Notes under the pieces: model-generated
Seen by the model: only the letters and a program-made list of their open reading frames with translations
Database searches by the model: none
What the model was told of the DNA's origin: nothing
Assembly (NCBI GenBank): GCA_030373145.1
Contig: JAUCZK010000006.1
Location: 1-64,000 of the forward strand
Direction: 5' to 3'
Origin: Cyanobium sp. CZS48M
GTDB lineage: Bacteria > Cyanobacteriota > Cyanobacteriia > PCC-6307 > Cyanobiaceae
Length of the DNA stretch: 64,000 bases
Shown here: one piece after another, positions 27,940 to 37,162 of the stretch
Position numbering within the stretch: position 1 is the first letter of the stretch
Layout of the letters: every line of letters begins with the position of its first letter
Translations under genes and position numbers: made by a program

Positions 27940-28647
27940 TCAACCCGGCCCTGCCATGCTCCAGGACTTCTGGATCATGTGGCCGGCACGTGAAAAAATA
28001 TCAGAATCGTAGCCTTCGGCATCGATTCCACTGGCAAAGTCTGTTCGGAAAGCTGCGCAAGGCCAGCACTTCGTGTAGGTGAGGACATTGTCATAGAGGA
28101 GAAAGTCGGCCACACCTCGGTCAGGACGACACGTCCCCCGCAGGTCAAGCGCTGCACCTTCAGGCAGAAAGCGGTCAGCCAGCAACCTCGCCGCCGATCT
28201 CCTGACCAAATACGCAAAAGCTCCCCAGAAATGTGGCTCCCAGCGCACCCAGAGGATGCGGTGCTTGAGCTGCAGGTTCAACAAGCGCTCCGTGTGGGCA
28301 GGATTGTTCAGGCCCAGCTGAAGGATCTGCCAATCAGGAGGGGCCTTGCTCAGCAGTCTGTCGAGGCGAAGTCCGGGCCGAAGCAGGCAGTCGTCCTCCA
28401 GGATCAGCACCGCCTCATCCAGATCACCGGGTTCAGCGGCAATCTGTCGCAGCAGGCGGAGGTGACTGGTGAGGCACGCCAGCTGCCTGGGCTCGTTCAG
28501 CACAGGCAGATCGTTCAGAATGGGAGGGAGATCCACAGGTGTGCTGGCCGCAAAGCGAACAGGCTCAAAACCTCCGGCAGTGAGATGCAGCCGAAGGGCC
28601 TCTCGGCGGGTCGCGGCGGAATCAAGATTGATGAAATGAGCCTTCAT
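27940..28647 (-). CDS. Glycosyltransferase family 25 (LPS biosynthesis type)
   Basis: A 235-residue GT25 protein. It starts MKAHFINLDSAATRREALRL, the standard GT25 opening, and continues with ACLTSHLRLLRQIA and the acidic motif AVLILEDDCLLRPGLRLD, followed by WEPHFWGAFAYLVRRSAARLL. These are the sugar-binding and metal-binding elements of the family. Such enzymes add galactose or related sugars to lipopolysaccharide. It reads with the sulfotransferase gene at 28661-29512 (13 bases apart). Confidence 0.88.
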   Translation of the reverse strand: MKAHFINLDSAATRREALRLHLTAGGFEPVRFAASTPVDLPPILNDLPVLNEPRQLACLTSHLRLLRQIAAEPGDLDEAVLILEDDCLLRPGLRLDRLLSKAPPDWQILQLGLNNPAHTERLLNLQLKHRILWVRWEPHFWGAFAYLVRRSAARLLADRFLPEGAALDLRGTCRPDRGVADFLLYDNVLTYTKCWPCAAFRTDFASGIDAEGYDSDIFSRAGHMIQKSWSMAGPG

Positions 28648-28660
28648 CGTGCAGGACTTC

Positions 28661-29512
28661 TCATGCCTTCACAACAGCAGGATACCGACCTGGAAAACGC
28701 GATTCCAGGATCGCATAGACGCTGGCCAAGCGTTGATGGCCCCTGAGAAGGCGATCCGGCGTCAGCCTCAGGGCAGAATGGTCGGCATTGGGCCGCCTGG
28801 CGAAATCGGGATCGATGAAAGGAACACCAAGAAAATTGGTGATCTGGCGAATCGAGCTCTCCTGAAAAAGGGACTCATAAAATCCGATCAGGACATCGGC
28901 AGGTTCGAAGGCTGCGTCAATGGCCGCCAGGGTGCTTCCGTAATCGGAGCGATAACCGCCAGCCAGGCCCCCTTCCTGGAGAGCCTCATCGTAGAGGGCC
29001 AGAGGATCACGCCCATAACCGGGCGACCAGGAGGCTCGGGAATGGTGCTTGCACATCGAGAACAAGCGCTCCACCGGATCCCGGATCAGGTAGATCACAC
29101 GCAGACGGAAATGGGGCCCCAGCAGATCCCTCACCTCCTGCAGCTGTTTGGCGTTGAGCCCGCAATAGGATGGGGTGATGTCACCCACGAAGGGATGCTC
29201 CGTGGCCAGGGTGATGAAATGATCTCGGTAGGCCTGCAGATCCAGACCCATCAGGCTGTAACGAAGCACTTGGACCAGATCCCGATTGAGCTTCTCTTTC
29301 GGCCCACTCTGGTGATAGTCCTGCATCAGCAGCGCCAGCCTTCTGAACCGCATCAGCTGGGCCTTGGGCTCCAGTCCAAAATAGGAATCGAGCACGTGGT
29401 ACTCCTTTCGGGCACCGAAATGGACCAGCCCGTTCACGCTGAGATAGTCGTGAAGCCAGGTGGTGCCCGCCTTCTGTGCACCGAGGCCCAAGAGAAATGT
29501 AGGTCGAGCCAT
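28661..29512 (-). CDS. PAPS-dependent sulfotransferase domain protein
   Basis: A 283-residue protein with the 5'-phosphosulfate loop FLLGLGAQKAGTTWLHDYL at the N-terminus and the 3'-phosphate-binding motif VIYLIRDPVERLFSMCKHH near residue 140. The usual acidic/His catalytic area lies in HPFVGDITPSY. Both PAPS-binding elements are complete, so it should be an active sulfotransferase, transferring sulfate from PAPS to a carbohydrate. It belongs to a minus-strand run with the acyltransferase and the second sulfotransferase upstream and GT25 downstream. Confidence 0.88.
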   Translation of the reverse strand: MARPTFLLGLGAQKAGTTWLHDYLSVNGLVHFGARKEYHVLDSYFGLEPKAQLMRFRRLALLMQDYHQSGPKEKLNRDLVQVLRYSLMGLDLQAYRDHFITLATEHPFVGDITPSYCGLNAKQLQEVRDLLGPHFRLRVIYLIRDPVERLFSMCKHHSRASWSPGYGRDPLALYDEALQEGGLAGGYRSDYGSTLAAIDAAFEPADVLIGFYESLFQESSIRQITNFLGVPFIDPDFARRPNADHSALRLTPDRLLRGHQRLASVYAILESRFPGRYPAVVKA

Positions 29513-29558
29513 CCGTGTCTGTGATCGTTGGTTAAACCAAGGCGAAGCGTGTTCCTGG

Positions 29559-30725
29559 TCAGCGCAGATGCCTGCGCAAGTTGAGGAATGGTTTCTCCAG
29601 CATCCACCAGGCCAGCCAGGAGAACCCGATCGAAACCCCCAGATAGCCCAGGAAGGGGGCCAGGCCCGGCGCCGGGCCCACGAACCACTGGTGCAGCGGC
29701 AGATGCAGCAGATAGAGGCTGTAGCTCATCGTGGAGAGAGTCTTGATCGGCAGCACCAGAGGAGACCAGATCATCGCGAAACTGAAGGGCCAGAGGGCCA
29801 GCAGGAACCAGCAGCTCAGCAGCCCTGAAAGTGGATAGCCCACAGCCGCCAGGCACTGCCAGCCCAGCGTGTCGGAAATCCAGCCCAGCTCCCCCTCCTG
29901 GCGCAGGGCCAGGCTGAACAGCATCATCACCGCCAGGCAGACGGCAAGGTTCCGCCAGCTTCCCTGACTCAGGCGTTGAAACAGGGCCGGGGCCGCCGCC
30001 GCCAGCACCGCCAGCAGGGCTCCATAGGCCAGGGAGTCGAGCTGAAGGGCCAGCACCTTCTTGAGCACCCCCCAGCTGGGATCAGGCCCTCCCGCATAAC
30101 GCAGTCGCAGAGCAATCGACACCACGATCACCGCCACCACCACCACTGCGGAGATCCAGAGCACCACCCGGCGATCGGGTGGACGGCGCCAGAGGGCGAC
30201 CACCACCAGTCCGACGACACCGAGAATCAGGTAGGACCATTCCTCGATCACCAGGCTCCAGGCCACCTCCAGCATGCTTGGCTCCACGGAGGTGAGGCTC
30301 TGCAGAAACAGGGCATTGCGCCACACCACTTCGCCTCCCCAGCGGCCCGGCTGCAGCAACACCAGGGCCGCCAGCACCATCCAGTAGGTGGGCACCGTGC
30401 GCAGCCAGCGGCGCAGCAGGAAGGTGACGGATCCCTTGCGGGAGTGCCTCAGGATCACCCGCAGCACCTCCCGGCCGATCAGGTAGCCACTCATGGCGAA
30501 GAAGATCCGCACACCCCACCAACCGGGCCTGAGAAACACCGGGTTGAAATAAGGCCGCCAGGCCTCCGGCAACAGGTCGATGCCATGGACCCACAGCACC
30601 AGAAAGGTGGCCGCGGAGCGGGCCAGTTCCAGCCCCTCGATCCAGGCACGTGAGGGCTTCGTTGGCGCCGCCACAGCGGCAGGCCCGGCCTGCAGCGCCA
30701 CACCTGAGGACGGGGACAAACTCAC
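29559..30725 (-). CDS. Acyltransferase 3 family membrane protein (OafA/YrhL type)
   Basis: A 388-residue integral membrane O-acyltransferase with about ten hydrophobic helices. The N-terminal helix carries the family pattern LELARSAATFLVLWVHGIDLL (Arg and the catalytic-site His) and FFAMSGYLIGREVLR; LRRWLRTVPTYWMVL is the conserved R-R-x-x-R-x-x-P region. It should add acetyl or another acyl group to a polysaccharide at the membrane. The GTG start overlaps the TGA of the upstream sulfotransferase (GTGA), so sulfation and acylation genes are translated together. Confidence 0.92.
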   Translation of the reverse strand: MSLSPSSGVALQAGPAAVAAPTKPSRAWIEGLELARSAATFLVLWVHGIDLLPEAWRPYFNPVFLRPGWWGVRIFFAMSGYLIGREVLRVILRHSRKGSVTFLLRRWLRTVPTYWMVLAALVLLQPGRWGGEVVWRNALFLQSLTSVEPSMLEVAWSLVIEEWSYLILGVVGLVVVALWRRPPDRRVVLWISAVVVVAVIVVSIALRLRYAGGPDPSWGVLKKVLALQLDSLAYGALLAVLAAAAPALFQRLSQGSWRNLAVCLAVMMLFSLALRQEGELGWISDTLGWQCLAAVGYPLSGLLSCWFLLALWPFSFAMIWSPLVLPIKTLSTMSYSLYLLHLPLHQWFVGPAPGLAPFLGYLGVSIGFSWLAWWMLEKPFLNLRRHLR

Positions 30726-31471
30726 CAGACGATCCCGAAGTGGCTGGCCATGGCGCCATAGGTGGGCTCCAACCGATGCCGCAGCATCCGCCGAACGGTC
30801 AGCGGCACCCCCGAAGCCTCTCCAGCCCCAGCATTGGCACGGATTCCGCCGCTGGGGAGCGGCTGGGGATCCAGATCCAGAAAGGCCAGCAGCTGCTGCC
30901 AGATCCGCACCGGCTCAGCGAACAGATCCTCACTGCGGAGAATCAACAGCTGCTCGCGCTGGAACAGGCGGAGATAGCGCTCCAGTTGCTGCTCATAGCG
31001 GCTGCGGCCGAGATAGCTGTGCTCCTGATGACTGCGGTGGCGTCCCCCAGGAGTGTCCAGTGTCGCTTCGGCGCCCGCCAGCCGCTCCGTCTCCGCCAGG
31101 AGGGCCTGCTCCAGGCTGAGGGGTTCGAGACCCAGGCGCAGGGAGTGGAAGTACTGAGACACGGCTCGCTCCACCGGATCTCTCAGCAACAGCACCAAGC
31201 GCACCTTAGGGAGCAGGGCCTGAATGCGCCTGGGGGCTTCCGGGTGGAAGAGGTAGTACGGAGTGATGTCACCGCAGCACTGCGACGGGGCTGCCTTGGC
31301 AAACTGCTCGCGATACCAGGCCTCGCCGCGGTCGTAGTGCAAGCTGAAGTAGTGCACCTCCTTGCCAGGGGGTAGGAACACCTGGGGGTGAGAAGCCAGC
31401 AGGGTCTGCAGAGTGGTGGTTCCCCCCTTCTGGGCGCCGGGAACGAGAAAATCCGGGAGCCTTCCTTCCAT
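30722..31471 (-). CDS. PAPS-dependent sulfotransferase domain protein
   Basis: A 249-residue sulfotransferase. The P-loop is FLVPGAQKGGTTTLQTLL, the 3'-phosphate motif is VLLLRDPVERAVSQYFHSL near residue 95, and SYLGRSRYEQQLERYLRLF is the region after it that is well kept in heparan-type N-deacetylase/sulfotransferase relatives. CGDITPYYLFHP carries the conserved acidic residue. Complete and probably active. The last four bases overlap the acyltransferase start. Its own start lies 32 bases from the divergent gene at 31504. Confidence 0.9.
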   Translation of the reverse strand: MEGRLPDFLVPGAQKGGTTTLQTLLASHPQVFLPPGKEVHYFSLHYDRGEAWYREQFAKAAPSQCCGDITPYYLFHPEAPRRIQALLPKVRLVLLLRDPVERAVSQYFHSLRLGLEPLSLEQALLAETERLAGAEATLDTPGGRHRSHQEHSYLGRSRYEQQLERYLRLFQREQLLILRSEDLFAEPVRIWQQLLAFLDLDPQPLPSGGIRANAGAGEASGVPLTVRRMLRHRLEPTYGAMASHFGIVW

Positions 31472-31503
31472 ACACTGTCCAGGCGGCTGCAGGCCTTCGC
31501 TCC

Positions 31504-32154
31504 GTGATCATCGCTGAGACCTTTCTCTGGCTGCATCTGCCCAAGACGGGAGGGACCTCGATGAACCGGCTGTTCCGGTCCTTGGCCCTTCCGGCTGTGG
31601 AGATCGACGCCGACGCCGATCGCGCCAAGCACGACTCGGTGACGCTACGGGAGAGCCGGGGCAGCTGGCGAGCTGGGGTTCGGCGCCGGTTCATCAGCTC
31701 AAGGCGGCTCTCCAGCTGGCTGCTGAGCGACTGGCGCCACAAGCGACGGCACATGGGCCTGCCTGATCTGCCGCTTGAGCCCGTGCGCAGCGGGCTCTTC
31801 TATTCCCTGCGGCTCGGTGGCGTCTGGGTTGCCGCCGACTGGTGGTTGCGCTACTTCGAGCTGGGGGAGTCGGTGACAGCCCTGCGCCTGGAGCATCTGG
31901 CGGAGGATCTCAACCGGCACCTGCTGCCCCTGCTGCCAGCCGCCACCGCACCGCTGCTTCAGGACGCCCTGCCCCGCGAGAATGCCAGGCCCCTGCCCAG
32001 CACCAGCGACGGCGATCCCGCTGAATCTGTGTTGTTCAGTGCTGAAGACCTGGCCAGGCAGCGCTGCGCCAACCCCCTCTGGGCAGCCTGGGAGCAACGG
32101 GTGTACGGCGGACGCCAGCGCAGCGCGACCCCGCTGCGGCACCCCGGGCCATGA
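31504..32154 (+). CDS. Sulfotransferase-like P-loop protein (Sulfotransfer_2 type start)
   Basis: A 216-residue protein with FLWLHLPKTGGTSMNRLF near the N-terminus, the H-x-P-K-T-G-G-T-S loop of the Sulfotransfer_2 family. The usual R-D-P motif is not evident; instead a basic stretch (RAGVRRRFISSRRLSSWLL) follows, so the 3'-phosphate site may be altered or missing and activity is doubtful. GTG start. Its stop overlaps the ATG of the sulfotransferase-glycosyltransferase fusion (ATGA), so they are coupled. Confidence 0.65.
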   Translation: MIIAETFLWLHLPKTGGTSMNRLFRSLALPAVEIDADADRAKHDSVTLRESRGSWRAGVRRRFISSRRLSSWLLSDWRHKRRHMGLPDLPLEPVRSGLFYSLRLGGVWVAADWWLRYFELGESVTALRLEHLAEDLNRHLLPLLPAATAPLLQDALPRENARPLPSTSDGDPAESVLFSAEDLARQRCANPLWAAWEQRVYGGRQRSATPLRHPGP

Positions 32155-34880
32155 CCGGATCCGGCCGGGCACCGCTGCTGCTGCTGTTGCTGGGCATGCA
32201 CCGGAGCGGGACGTCGTTGCTGGGATCCCTGCTGCCTCCCCTGGGGGTCGCCCTGCCCGGAGAGCTCATCGACGGAGACCGCCACAACCCGGAGGGGTAC
32301 TACGAACGGGAGGACATCACAGCCCTTCAGGAGCGACTGCTGATCGACCTGGGGCGTTGGTGGCCCAGCGCGGATGGCGTTCTGCCCCTGCCCGGCGACT
32401 GGTTGGAGGCTCCCTGCACCCGGGCGGTTCGCGAACGGCTGCTGCAGATCCTCGCCAACGAGCAGCGCCATCAGGTCGGGCCCTGGGCGGTGAAGGACCC
32501 CCGCACAAGCCTGCTGTTGCCGCTGTGGCGCGAGGTGGCCGACCAGCTGGGTCTGCCCCTGCGCCTGGTGCTTGGGGTGCGCGATCCCGCCGAGGTGATG
32601 CTGTCGCTGGTGCAGCGCGACAGCCAGCCGGCAGGGATGACGCCCTGGCGCGCCCAGCAGCTGTGGTGGCGGCACAACCGCCAGGTGCTGCTCGATGGCG
32701 CGGGCCTGCCACTCCTGATCGTGCACTACGACGCCTGGTTCCAGCCGACCAGCGCAGGACGCCAACTGGATCGGCTGGCGCGGTTCTGCGGTGTGGAACC
32801 CGCCACCGACGCGACCCGGGCTGCAGCCCTGGGTCGCATCCACCCGGAGCACCGGCGCAGCCTCCCGCAGGCCAGCCTGCCCCTGGCCCTTCACACGAGG
32901 GTGGAGCAGCTCCACCAGGACCTCCTGAGCCTGGCGCGACGCGATCCAGAGGCGGCCGATCGGCCGGGTCAGCGGCTGCGCCGCTCCCTCGCCGCACCGG
33001 AGCTGACCTCCCTCGAACCCGACTGGAGCCTGCCCCAGCGGCTGCGCAGGCGCTTGGGCCAGCCCGCGGCGGCGGCTGGTTCAGCCGGCGAGGCCGTGGC
33101 CCTCCCCAGCAGCCATCCCTGGCGAGCCGCGGCCCTGGCCTGCGCCGGTGGAGATTCAGTGGAGGCCGGGCAGCAGCTGCAGCACTGGTTGATTCACGGT
33201 CTGAGCGCCCACGACCTGGAGCGGATCCAACAGGCTCCCGCCGGATTCTTCCCCAGCCCGCCCCAGGATCCTTCCCCCCGGGCGCTCTGGCCGCCGAGAG
33301 GCCGGGTGGTGGGCCTGGGCACCCATCTGAGGGACTGGAAACTGCATGCCTGGCTGCAGCATTGCCCGCTCCCAGCGGGCTTCGAGCTCCTGGAGGCCGA
33401 ACCCGATGCCGCCGACGCAGCAGCCGTGGCGGCCTTGCATCTGGCCCAGGTGCCCAACGGCGCCCCGAGCCTGACGCTGATCGCCTGGAGCGCCCTGCCC
33501 CTGATCCTCGATCCGCACCCCCAGCGCGCCAGGCTGCTCCAGCGCTTGGGACTGCGCGCTCACCCCCTGGAGCCGAGCGCTGGCACGACGGATTGGCTGG
33601 ACCGCGAGGGAGATCTGGCCGCGGCCAGTGCCCGCCTGGGTCTTCCGCCACCGGAGGCGCTGCGCGCGTTCATGGCCCAGGGTGCGGAAAGGGGGGAACC
33701 CCCGATCCTCTGTCTTGGTACCGCGGGAGGAGCTTGGGAGCAGGCGCTGGATCCCTCGCTGGCCTGCCTGCCCGGCTTCGACGGGCTCCAGGTGGCCACG
33801 ATCGAGGACGCCCGTCTGCTCGCCAGCTGGCTGGACACCGCCTCACGGACGGGGCTCCAGTTGGTGCGGCTGGATCCGCAGGCCGAGACATCGAGCGCCG
33901 TTCAAGCCGAGCTCGCGGCGCGGGTGGGGGGGGCCCTGAGGCCTCCGGATCCCGGCTCGCAGCGACCCTGGCTGCCGATCCAGGTCCTGACGGCTCCGCT
34001 CAGCCCCTCGGAACTGCGCGAGGAACTCCGCTGGCGCTGGAGCGGCCGCCCGGCGCCGGTCCAGCCGATCACCCCACGGCCCGAGGTTGTCTCCGTGTGG
34101 GAGGGGGGCCGCGGGGGTGACCCTGCCGCGGTGGCTGTCTGCGTCAGCCTCTTCAACTACGCCGCTTGGATCCTGATAGCCCTGGAGAGTGCGCATCGCC
34201 AGAGCGCCCCGCAGCTCGAGCTGATCGTGGTCGACGATGGCTCTAGCGATGATGGCGTGGAGCTGGTCCGAACCTGGATGGAAGCGCACGGGGAGCGCTT
34301 CAGCCGCTGCTCCCTGCTGGCTCACGCCACCAATGGCGGCCTGGCGGCGGCCCGCAACACGGCCTTCGCCGCCACCGAAGCACCCTGGTGCTTCGTGCTG
34401 GATGCCGACAACGCCCTGCATCCCCAGGCCGTGGCCTCCTGCCTGGCGGTGGCGGAGGCCTCACCACCAGACACGGCCGTCGTTCATCCGCTGGTGATGG
34501 TCCATGGGGAAGGAGCGGCCGGCTCAGCCCCTCCCCCCACCCTCCTGAGCCGGGAGAGCTGGCAACGCGGACTGCTGGAGGGCGGCAATCAGATCGATGC
34601 CATGGCCTTGGTGCGGCGGTCCGCCTGGGATGCGGTGAGTGGGTACAGCCACATCGAGGGCGGCTGGGAGGACTACGACTTCTGGTGCAAACTCATCGAA
34701 GCTGGCTTTCACGGTGTGCTCTGTCCCCAGCCGCTGGCCACCTACCGGGCCCACGGCCAGTCGATGACAGCCACCGCCACGAGCCGCGGGCTGAGGCGGA
34801 TCAGCCGCTTGCTGCAGGCGCGCCACCCCTGGCTGAAACTCCCGTGGGCCACCGATGACGTCCAGCAGGAGGTTGATTGA
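32151..34880 (+). CDS. Sulfotransferase-GT2 glycosyltransferase fusion
   Basis: A 909-residue bifunctional-looking protein. Residues about 1-280 form a sulfotransferase domain with LLLLGMHRSGTSLLGSLL as the P-loop, WAVKDPRTSLLLPLW, and LRLVLGVRDPAEVMLSLVQR as the 3'-phosphate site. Residues about 300-650 are an Ala/Leu/Pro-rich region I cannot assign. Residues about 660-890 are a GT2 domain: VCVSLFNYAAWILIALES, LELIVVDDGSSDDGVELV, CFVLDADNALHP (the D-x-D) and GGWEDYDFWCKLIEAGF (the E-D acceptor motif). Both ends look intact. It could add a sugar and sulfate to the same polymer. Coupled to its upstream (ATGA) and downstream (TTGA) neighbours. Confidence 0.88.
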   Translation: MTGSGRAPLLLLLLGMHRSGTSLLGSLLPPLGVALPGELIDGDRHNPEGYYEREDITALQERLLIDLGRWWPSADGVLPLPGDWLEAPCTRAVRERLLQILANEQRHQVGPWAVKDPRTSLLLPLWREVADQLGLPLRLVLGVRDPAEVMLSLVQRDSQPAGMTPWRAQQLWWRHNRQVLLDGAGLPLLIVHYDAWFQPTSAGRQLDRLARFCGVEPATDATRAAALGRIHPEHRRSLPQASLPLALHTRVEQLHQDLLSLARRDPEAADRPGQRLRRSLAAPELTSLEPDWSLPQRLRRRLGQPAAAAGSAGEAVALPSSHPWRAAALACAGGDSVEAGQQLQHWLIHGLSAHDLERIQQAPAGFFPSPPQDPSPRALWPPRGRVVGLGTHLRDWKLHAWLQHCPLPAGFELLEAEPDAADAAAVAALHLAQVPNGAPSLTLIAWSALPLILDPHPQRARLLQRLGLRAHPLEPSAGTTDWLDREGDLAAASARLGLPPPEALRAFMAQGAERGEPPILCLGTAGGAWEQALDPSLACLPGFDGLQVATIEDARLLASWLDTASRTGLQLVRLDPQAETSSAVQAELAARVGGALRPPDPGSQRPWLPIQVLTAPLSPSELREELRWRWSGRPAPVQPITPRPEVVSVWEGGRGGDPAAVAVCVSLFNYAAWILIALESAHRQSAPQLELIVVDDGSSDDGVELVRTWMEAHGERFSRCSLLAHATNGGLAAARNTAFAATEAPWCFVLDADNALHPQAVASCLAVAEASPPDTAVVHPLVMVHGEGAAGSAPPPTLLSRESWQRGLLEGGNQIDAMALVRRSAWDAVSGYSHIEGGWEDYDFWCKLIEAGFHGVLCPQPLATYRAHGQSMTATATSRGLRRISRLLQARHPWLKLPWATDDVQQEVD

Positions 34881-37162
34881 GCAGCCTCGGCACGTTCCGT
34901 CCGGTCCACCTGGCACGGCGTCTGGTCCGCAAAACCCGGCGCTTCTCCTTCCTGCATGTCAGACCCGTGGCCCCGGGCCTGCACGATCTGCTCTTCCTGC
35001 ACCTGCGCCGGCGGGCGATCGTCGTGCTGCAACGGCTCCGTTCCCAGCCGTTCCGGAGTCTGCCGGCCATCTTCCGCAGTGGCGAACCCTCGGCACACAG
35101 CCACGCCAGCCCCAGGGTCAGTGTGGTGGTTCCCTGCTACAACCACGCCGAATTCCTGGAGCAGCGGCTAAAGAGCATCGTCGCGCAGACCTACACCAAC
35201 CTGGAGGTGATCCTCCTCGATGATGCCTCCAGCGACGGCAGCCTCGCGCTGCTCCAGCGGTTCCGGGAGCAGCACCCGGACATCACCCGGCTGCTGGCCA
35301 ACGACGTCAATGCAGGGTCGCCCTTCAGCCAGTGGCGCAAGGGGATCCGCGCCGCCAGCGGCGACCTGATCTGGATCGCCGAGAGCGACGATTTCTGCGC
35401 CCCGGATTTTCTCGAGAAGCTGGTGCCGCACTTTCGCAACGAAGGCGTGATGCTCGCCTTCGGCACCACCCAGTTCGTGAGCGAAGACGGCAAGCGAACG
35501 GTCTGGACCCTGCCGGAGTACCTGCCCGAACTGGGAGCCAGGATCTGGAAGAAGCCTTTCGTCGAATCCGCCCATCAACTGGTATGGCGTGTCTGGAACT
35601 ACAAGAATCTGGTGGTCAACGCCAGTGGGGCCCTGTTTCGGCGGGTGGAGGGAACCCCCGTGCTCGATGACCCCACCTGGCTGAGCCTGAGGATGTGCGG
35701 TGACTGGTATTTCTATCTTCACCTCATCCGAGCCGGCCTGGTCGCCTACAACCCTGAAGCCATCAATCACTACCGGCAACACCCCAGCAACACATCGGTG
35801 TCGCTGCATGGCAGTGAACGCGATCTTCAGGAACACATCCTTCTGGCCGAAACAGACTTCCGCCTCTATGCCCTGAGCCAGGACCATCGGATCCACCTTC
35901 AGCACACCCTGGTGCAACGCTGGGAGCAGCATCGCAGCGAAGCGATCCCTGCACCGCTGAAAGCAAGAATCGACGCGCTCGGATCAGCTGAGCCCGGATC
36001 AGCGGGGCTCGGATCTCCCGAATCCGGGCGACGGGGGCGAAAAGCCAACGTGATGATCGCCACCTATGCCCTGATCCCCGGCGGAGGGGAAATCCTGCCG
36101 ATCCGGCTGGCAAACATCCTCCACAACGCTGGCTATGCGGTCACGATGCTGAACTGCCGCCAGTATCCAAGTGACCCCGGCATCCGTTCGATGCTGCTGC
36201 CTGGGATCCCTCTGATCGAGCTGGAATCGCTGGAGAGTCTGTCGCTGCTGATCCAGAACCTGGGCATCGAAATCCTGCACACCCATCACGCCTGGGTGGA
36301 TGTCAGCTTCTGCGAGTTGCTGCAGGGCATCTGCGACGTGCAGCATGTGGTCACTTCCCACGGCATGTACGACACCCTCGGCCCCGAACGGCTGAATGAA
36401 CTCAGGCCGATGCTGGGCCCCTGGGTGACGCAGGCCACCTACGTGGCGGACAACAACCGTCCAGCCCTGCTGGACCTGGGCATCGCCCCGGAGCGGCTCA
36501 GCAAGATCCCCAACGCCGTGGATGACAGGCCGATCCGTCCGGTGCCGCGCGACTCGCTTGGACTGACCGATGAAGCCTTTGTGGTCTGCCTGGTGAGCCG
36601 CGCCATCCGGGAGAAAGGCTGGGAAGAAGCGATCGAGGCCGTGCGCCTCGCGCGGGCCGGCACCACCCGCGACGTGCAGTTGCTGATCATCGGTGAGGGC
36701 AGCGAGCGCCACCGGTTGCGGGAACATGCGGCCACCCCCTGGATTCACTTTCTCGGGCTTCAGCCCAACAGCCGTGATTTCTTCGCCACGGCCGACCTGG
36801 GGATCCTCCCCAGCTTCTTCCCAGGGGAAAGCCAACCCCTCACCCTGATCGAATGCCTGGCGGCCGGCACGCCATACCTGGCCTCCGACATCGGCGAGAT
36901 CACCACCATGCTCACAACGCCGGAAGGCCTTGCCGGCATGACCATCCCGCTCGAGCGGGGGCGGGTGCCCACCATGGCTTTCGCCAAGGCGATCCTTGCC
37001 TATGTGGAGGATCCCGGACTGCTTCAGCAGCACCGCGGGCTCGCACGGCTGGCCACCGGCAAATTCAGTGCCAAGTCCATGCTAGAGGCCTACGGCAGGA
37101 TCTACGACGCCGCCCTGGCGGAGGCTGACGCGGCCGCCCCGCGCCTGATCAGCAGCACCTGA
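34877..37162 (+). CDS. GT2-GT4 dual glycosyltransferase
   Basis: A 761-residue fusion. Residues about 78-330 are GT2, with RVSVVVPCYNHAEFLEQRL, LEVILLDDASSDGS and DLIWIAESDDFCAPDFLEK. A Gly/Ser/Pro/Glu-rich linker at about 366-388, made of repeated G-S-x-E/G-P/L-G-S units, leads to a GT4 domain (about 390-750) with NVMIATYALIPGGGEILPI, CLVSRAIREKGWEEAIEAV, LLIIGEGSERHRL and GESQPLTLIECLAAGTPYL. Two transferases on one chain suggest alternating addition of two sugars. TTG start overlapping the preceding stop (TTGA). Its end overlaps the convergent GT2 gene by 14 bases. Confidence 0.9.
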   Translation: MSSLGTFRPVHLARRLVRKTRRFSFLHVRPVAPGLHDLLFLHLRRRAIVVLQRLRSQPFRSLPAIFRSGEPSAHSHASPRVSVVVPCYNHAEFLEQRLKSIVAQTYTNLEVILLDDASSDGSLALLQRFREQHPDITRLLANDVNAGSPFSQWRKGIRAASGDLIWIAESDDFCAPDFLEKLVPHFRNEGVMLAFGTTQFVSEDGKRTVWTLPEYLPELGARIWKKPFVESAHQLVWRVWNYKNLVVNASGALFRRVEGTPVLDDPTWLSLRMCGDWYFYLHLIRAGLVAYNPEAINHYRQHPSNTSVSLHGSERDLQEHILLAETDFRLYALSQDHRIHLQHTLVQRWEQHRSEAIPAPLKARIDALGSAEPGSAGLGSPESGRRGRKANVMIATYALIPGGGEILPIRLANILHNAGYAVTMLNCRQYPSDPGIRSMLLPGIPLIELESLESLSLLIQNLGIEILHTHHAWVDVSFCELLQGICDVQHVVTSHGMYDTLGPERLNELRPMLGPWVTQATYVADNNRPALLDLGIAPERLSKIPNAVDDRPIRPVPRDSLGLTDEAFVVCLVSRAIREKGWEEAIEAVRLARAGTTRDVQLLIIGEGSERHRLREHAATPWIHFLGLQPNSRDFFATADLGILPSFFPGESQPLTLIECLAAGTPYLASDIGEITTMLTTPEGLAGMTIPLERGRVPTMAFAKAILAYVEDPGLLQQHRGLARLATGKFSAKSMLEAYGRIYDAALAEADAAAPRLISST

